NCBI GenBank assembly: GCA_947497195.1
Contig: CANMGM010000012.1
Span: 1 to 17,748, forward strand
Origin: Bacteroidota bacterium
Lineage (GTDB): Bacteria; Bacteroidota; Bacteroidia; M30B66
Length of the DNA: 17,748 nt
Direction: 5' to 3'
Position numbers and translations under genes: made by a program. This document shows positions 14,308-17,748 of the stretch, piece after piece (the stretch's first letter is position 1; each line of letters opens with the position of its first letter). The notes beneath the pieces were generated by a model, which was not told where the DNA came from, did not search any database, and saw nothing but the letters and a program-made list of their open reading frames with translations.

Positions 14308-16647
14308 TTAAAATTTATACGTCCATGAAACCGATGGAAGAATCGGGAATAAAGAAATTTGACTCAAATAACGCGATCCGTCTGCTCTTCTGTCGACCGA
14401 GTAGAAGAACGGATTTTTACGGTTGTAGGCATTGTAAACACCAAGTTCAAATGTGCGTTCGCTGCGTTTTAGTTTTTTACTCCATTGTGCGGCAAAATCG
14501 AGCCGGTGGTAAGGCGCCATCCGGAAACTATTTTTCGGACCAAAATCTTCGACAAATGCGCCATACGAATTGTAATCTGTTTGATCGGGGTCGTGCTGCG
14601 TTACGTAATATTCGGCAAGCGGCAGCGTAATGGCCTGACCGGTTCCGAAAACCCAGGTAGCAGACAAATTAAAGCCCGGACGAATTTCGTACATGGCTAC
14701 AATTGAGAGATCATGCCTGCGGTCGTAGCGTGCGAAATAAGGCTTACCGTTGTTCAATTCGTCGAACTGAAGAATTGTCCACGAAAGAGTGTAGCCAATC
14801 CAGCCCGTAAGTTTGCCGCTTTTGCGCTGAAGCATCCACTCGGCACCATAGCTGGTTCCCTGACCTGATGTAACATTGTCTTGCCAACTTACTTTACTAT
14901 TATCGCCAATAACTCCGGCTGGCAGAAAACTTGCTCCTTCCTTATACCCAATTACGCGGTTCATCTGCTTGTAATACACTTCAAACGTAGCCGTTAAAGC
15001 AGGCTTTTCGATATCGCGGGCTAAACCCAGTGCAACCTGATGTGCCCGCTGAGGAGCAACACGTTCGGTTGCAGGCACCCATAAATCGGTGGGCAATCCA
15101 ACTCCTGTACTGCTTAACAGATGTAAATACTGGTTCATCAAGGCATAGCTAGCTTTCAAGCTAAAATTGTCGCGAAGCAGATAACGACCCGAAAACCGCG
15201 GCTCGAGCCCAAAATAATTTTTCTTTCCGGCCAAAAAATGGCTCAAACGTAAGCCTGCATTTACTTTTAGCTTTGAGTTTATCTTCCAGTCATCTTCTGC
15301 ATAGATGCCACTTTCGAGACAATCGTAGCGTTCAGAATCTTCAACATTAGGTAAATCTTCGCCGGCTTTTATAACCACTGCATTGGGTGTAAACCGATGA
15401 TATGTACTGGCGATTCCGGTGCGGATATAATGATCAGGATTGGCAAAAAAATCTACGTCATGTTTAATCGTCCAATCTCTAATACCACTTGAGAAATCCA
15501 ATTCAAAATCATTGCCGTCTTTCGGCTCTTCGATGGTATTGATGCCGAGATTGTAACGCGAGAAAATAAGCGAGGTATTGCTGAATGCCTTGTTGTTGAT
15601 GATGTGATTGAATCGGGCGGTACCCGTAGCGTTCTGCCACAGAAAACTGCCCCTCGAAACCGATCCGTCTTCGGCATTTGAGCGGAAATAGAATTTGTCT
15701 TTTCCGAAGTATCCGCTAATGTAAAGTCGATCGTTTTCGTTTAGAATAAAGTGTGCTTTCGCATTGAAATCGTAAAAGAAGTAACCGCCTTTCTCATCGG
15801 CGGGCAAAAATGGATAAATCAAGGCATCGATATAGGTTCGACGGCCACTAACGATAAACGATGATTTATCTTTTTTAATCGGACCTTCTAGGCTTAAGCG
15901 TGATGAAATCAAGCCAATACCTGCCTCGCCCTGCAGTTTTTCCTTGTTTCCGTCTTTCATTTGCATTTCGAGCACCGACGAAAGCCTTCCGCCAAATCGC
16001 GCCGGAAAACCACCTTTAATTAATTCGACACTTTTAAGGGCATCGCCATTGAAAATCGAAAAGAAGCCGAATAAATGACTGGCGTTGTAAACCACGGCAT
16101 CGTCGAGAATGATGAGGTTCTGGTCGGGCCCGCCACCACGCACATAAAATCCCGAACTGCCCTCGCTTCCCTTCTGCACGCCGGGCAACAATTGTATCAC
16201 CTTCAAAACATCTTTCTCTCCAAACAGCGCCGGAATTTTCTTGATTTGATCGATCGGAATTTCGATGCTGCTCATTTGGGTTACCTCGGCCACACGCTGT
16301 TCGGTGCGGTCGGCTGTAATTTCAACTTCCTTCAATTCAAGATCCTGTTTCACGAGCCGAATATCTTTACGCGTTGTTTTTGAATTTATCGGAATCTGGA
16401 TAGGCTCGTAGCCAATCATGCGAAAAATTAGGCTGGCCGAATCGGCCGGAATGGATATGGAATAAAACCCGTAGTTATTCGAAGTGGTTCCGCTTTGCGA
16501 TTTGGGACAATAAATAGAAACGCCCGGCAGTGTCTCGCCCGAGCCTTGTTCGGTAATTACGCCACTAATTGTTAGCTGTTGCCCCGAAAGAATAGTGTTC
16601 AGCGAACATAGTGAAAGGATAAAAAAGTAGGCAATGAATTTGGGCAT
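14308..16647 (-). CDS. TonB-dependent outer-membrane receptor with carboxypeptidase-regulatory-like N-terminal domain
   Basis: The protein has 779 residues. A signal peptide (1-22) precedes a CarboxypepD_reg-like domain (about 24-100: LTISGVITEQGSGETLPGVS, then GFYSISIP and MIGYEPIQIPI). A linker contains VEITADRTEQ (108-117). The plug domain (about 130-235) is recognised by DVLKVIQLLPGVQ (146-158), FYVRGGGPDQNLIILDD (167-183) and the closing ELIKGGFPARFGGRLSSVLE (208-227). The rest is a 22-strand-type beta barrel ending in aromatic SWTYKF, as expected for insertion by BAM. Such receptors take up bulky nutrients or metal chelates using TonB energy. The substrate cannot be told from sequence. 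The N-terminal extension is not a signalling domain of the FecA type. It heads an operon with the DUF4249 lipoprotein and rlmH and starts divergently from the glycosyltransferase gene. Confidence 0.95.
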   Translation of the reverse strand: MPKFIAYFFILSLCSLNTILSGQQLTISGVITEQGSGETLPGVSIYCPKSQSGTTSNNYGFYSISIPADSASLIFRMIGYEPIQIPINSKTTRKDIRLVKQDLELKEVEITADRTEQRVAEVTQMSSIEIPIDQIKKIPALFGEKDVLKVIQLLPGVQKGSEGSSGFYVRGGGPDQNLIILDDAVVYNASHLFGFFSIFNGDALKSVELIKGGFPARFGGRLSSVLEMQMKDGNKEKLQGEAGIGLISSRLSLEGPIKKDKSSFIVSGRRTYIDALIYPFLPADEKGGYFFYDFNAKAHFILNENDRLYISGYFGKDKFYFRSNAEDGSVSRGSFLWQNATGTARFNHIINNKAFSNTSLIFSRYNLGINTIEEPKDGNDFELDFSSGIRDWTIKHDVDFFANPDHYIRTGIASTYHRFTPNAVVIKAGEDLPNVEDSERYDCLESGIYAEDDWKINSKLKVNAGLRLSHFLAGKKNYFGLEPRFSGRYLLRDNFSLKASYALMNQYLHLLSSTGVGLPTDLWVPATERVAPQRAHQVALGLARDIEKPALTATFEVYYKQMNRVIGYKEGASFLPAGVIGDNSKVSWQDNVTSGQGTSYGAEWMLQRKSGKLTGWIGYTLSWTILQFDELNNGKPYFARYDRRHDLSIVAMYEIRPGFNLSATWVFGTGQAITLPLAEYYVTQHDPDQTDYNSYGAFVEDFGPKNSFRMAPYHRLDFAAQWSKKLKRSERTFELGVYNAYNRKNPFFYSVDRRADGSRYLSQISLFPILPSVSWTYKF

Positions 16648-16778
16648 ACGAAACTAAAAACAACACGAACGCGTCGAAGGTACTTATATTTTTGGGCTGA
16701 TGCTGCAGGATGTTTTATAAGCAGAAAAATTAGCTGCATTTTAGCAACATAATAATCTTGTAATTCACGAACATCCAA

Positions 16779-17748
16779 TTGGCTGAAATCAAAATATCTG
16801 TGTTAATTCCATTCCGAAACGCCGATCATGTATTGAAACGCGCGGTCGATTCGGTTTTAACTCAGGATATTTCATTCGAACTGGTTTTAGTTGAAAATCA
16901 GAACCAAAGAAGTAATCTTGCGAAGAAACTTGCCGCCAATTATCCACAAATCAAACTGGTGCATGAACCTCAAGTTGGTATTGTGCACGCATTGAATACA
17001 GGCCTGAAGCATTGCTCGGGCGAATACATTGCGCGCATGGATGCCGACGATGAAATGCTGCCCGGAAGGTTACGCAAGCAATCGGAATACCTCGATGCAA
17101 ATACGCATAGCATGTTGGTTTCAGGAATGGTGGTGTATCGTTGCGAAGGGATAACTGCGGGGGGATATTCAGTTTATGTTGATCAGATTAATAGCATCCA
17201 TTCTTCAGAAGATATTCGGAAGTACCGATTCATTGAATCGCCTGTTGCGCATCCTTCAGTAATGTTTCGGCGGTCTGCGATTGATAGAGAGCCCTTATAT
17301 AAAGAAGGAAGTTTTCCTGAAGATTACGAATTGTGGTTGCACTGGCTCGAAAAGAATCCCGAAGGATTTGCAAAAATCAGTGATGACGTTTTAGTCTGGC
17401 ACGATTCCGGGCAGCGGCTTAGTCGAAATCATCCGGCCTACAACGAAGAGGCATTTACTCATTTGCGCCTCGCATACCTGATACGGTATTTAAGACTAAA
17501 TCATAGCGAAAAACCTATTCTAATTGCTGGGGTTGGCAAGAAAGCAAGAAGAAAAATTAGATTTTTGCAGGATGCGGGCATTAACATCAAAGCCATAACA
17601 GATTTGTGCAGGCGAAAATTGGATGATTTGCAATTTATTGACTGGAATGATTTACCCGAACCCGGAAAGTTCTTTTTGGTGTCGCTCGTATCGAATCGAG
17701 GCTCATGGCGAGCAATAGAAGCTCATCTGCATGCATTCAAATACCGCA
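16779..17748 (+). CDS. Family 2 glycosyltransferase with a C-terminal Rossmann-like extension (runs off right edge)
   Basis: The frame is open from an in-frame stop at 16761-16763 to the right edge, giving at least 323 residues. The only usual start codon before the first conserved strand is TTG at 16779, giving MAEIKISVLIPFRNADHVLK. The GT-A fold is shown by SVLIPFRN (7-14), QVGIVHALNTGL (65-76) and RMDADDE (86-92), whose DAD residues should bind the metal and nucleotide sugar. A second acidic motif follows at PEDYELW (180-186). After about residue 245 a second region begins, ILIAGVGKKARRKIRFLQDAGI (247-268), which looks like a nucleotide-binding Rossmann strand-loop-helix. Sugar donor and acceptor are unknown; polysaccharide or glycoprotein decoration is the usual role. 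The C-terminal end is outside the window. A TATTTTTG octamer at 16687-16694 matches a -7 box but lacks an upstream TTG. Confidence 0.9.
   Translation, partial: MAEIKISVLIPFRNADHVLKRAVDSVLTQDISFELVLVENQNQRSNLAKKLAANYPQIKLVHEPQVGIVHALNTGLKHCSGEYIARMDADDEMLPGRLRKQSEYLDANTHSMLVSGMVVYRCEGITAGGYSVYVDQINSIHSSEDIRKYRFIESPVAHPSVMFRRSAIDREPLYKEGSFPEDYELWLHWLEKNPEGFAKISDDVLVWHDSGQRLSRNHPAYNEEAFTHLRLAYLIRYLRLNHSEKPILIAGVGKKARRKIRFLQDAGINIKAITDLCRRKLDDLQFIDWNDLPEPGKFFLVSLVSNRGSWRAIEAHLHAFKYR

Overview
The window looks like chromosomal DNA of a member of the Bacteroidota, probably an aerobic, flavobacterium-like or sphingobacterium-like organism. Four things point that way: a secreted S8 protease with a C-terminal type IX secretion (T9SS) sorting domain, a TonB-dependent receptor with an N-terminal carboxypeptidase-regulatory-like domain paired with a DUF4249 lipoprotein, TAnnTTTG-type -7 boxes upstream of several genes, and A-rich start regions without clear Shine-Dalgarno sequences. 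I see no rRNA or tRNA gene, CRISPR array, insertion sequence or prophage gene.

Left part (1-3989): the 5' end of an enoyl-CoA hydratase/isomerase gene (minus strand, cut by the window edge) and a complete 3-oxoadipyl-CoA-type thiolase (minus strand). They resemble the beta-oxidation-like lower steps of phenylacetate or beta-ketoadipate breakdown. Between them, on the opposite strand and with visibly lower G+C, lies a lipoprotein form of archaemetzincin, a zinc metalloprotease. Divergent from the thiolase is lhgO, an FAD-dependent L-2-hydroxyglutarate oxidase.

Middle part (4092-11336): a 1024-residue exported protein dominated by an Ala/Lys/Glu/Arg-rich helix built from 29-residue repeats, followed by a Rho-independent terminator. 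Then come a DUF1003 inner-membrane protein and a 1082-residue subtilisin-like protease with a PKD domain and a T9SS tail. All are on the plus strand and appear to be separately spaced genes rather than one tight operon.

Right part (11500-17748): an AT-rich gene for a multi-pass DUF2079 membrane protein. It converges on a tight minus-strand operon of TonB-dependent receptor, DUF4249 lipoprotein and rlmH, with gaps of 3 and 9 bases. A family 2 glycosyltransferase starts divergently from the receptor and runs off the right edge.

The least ordinary locus is the repeat-helix gene. Its repeat period (29 residues over 8 turns) nearly matches an undistorted alpha helix. It also has an 84-residue higher-order duplication and synonymously diverged repeats, which suggests selection on the protein. 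I found no convincing new multi-gene system; the rest is mostly recognisable Bacteroidota gene content.
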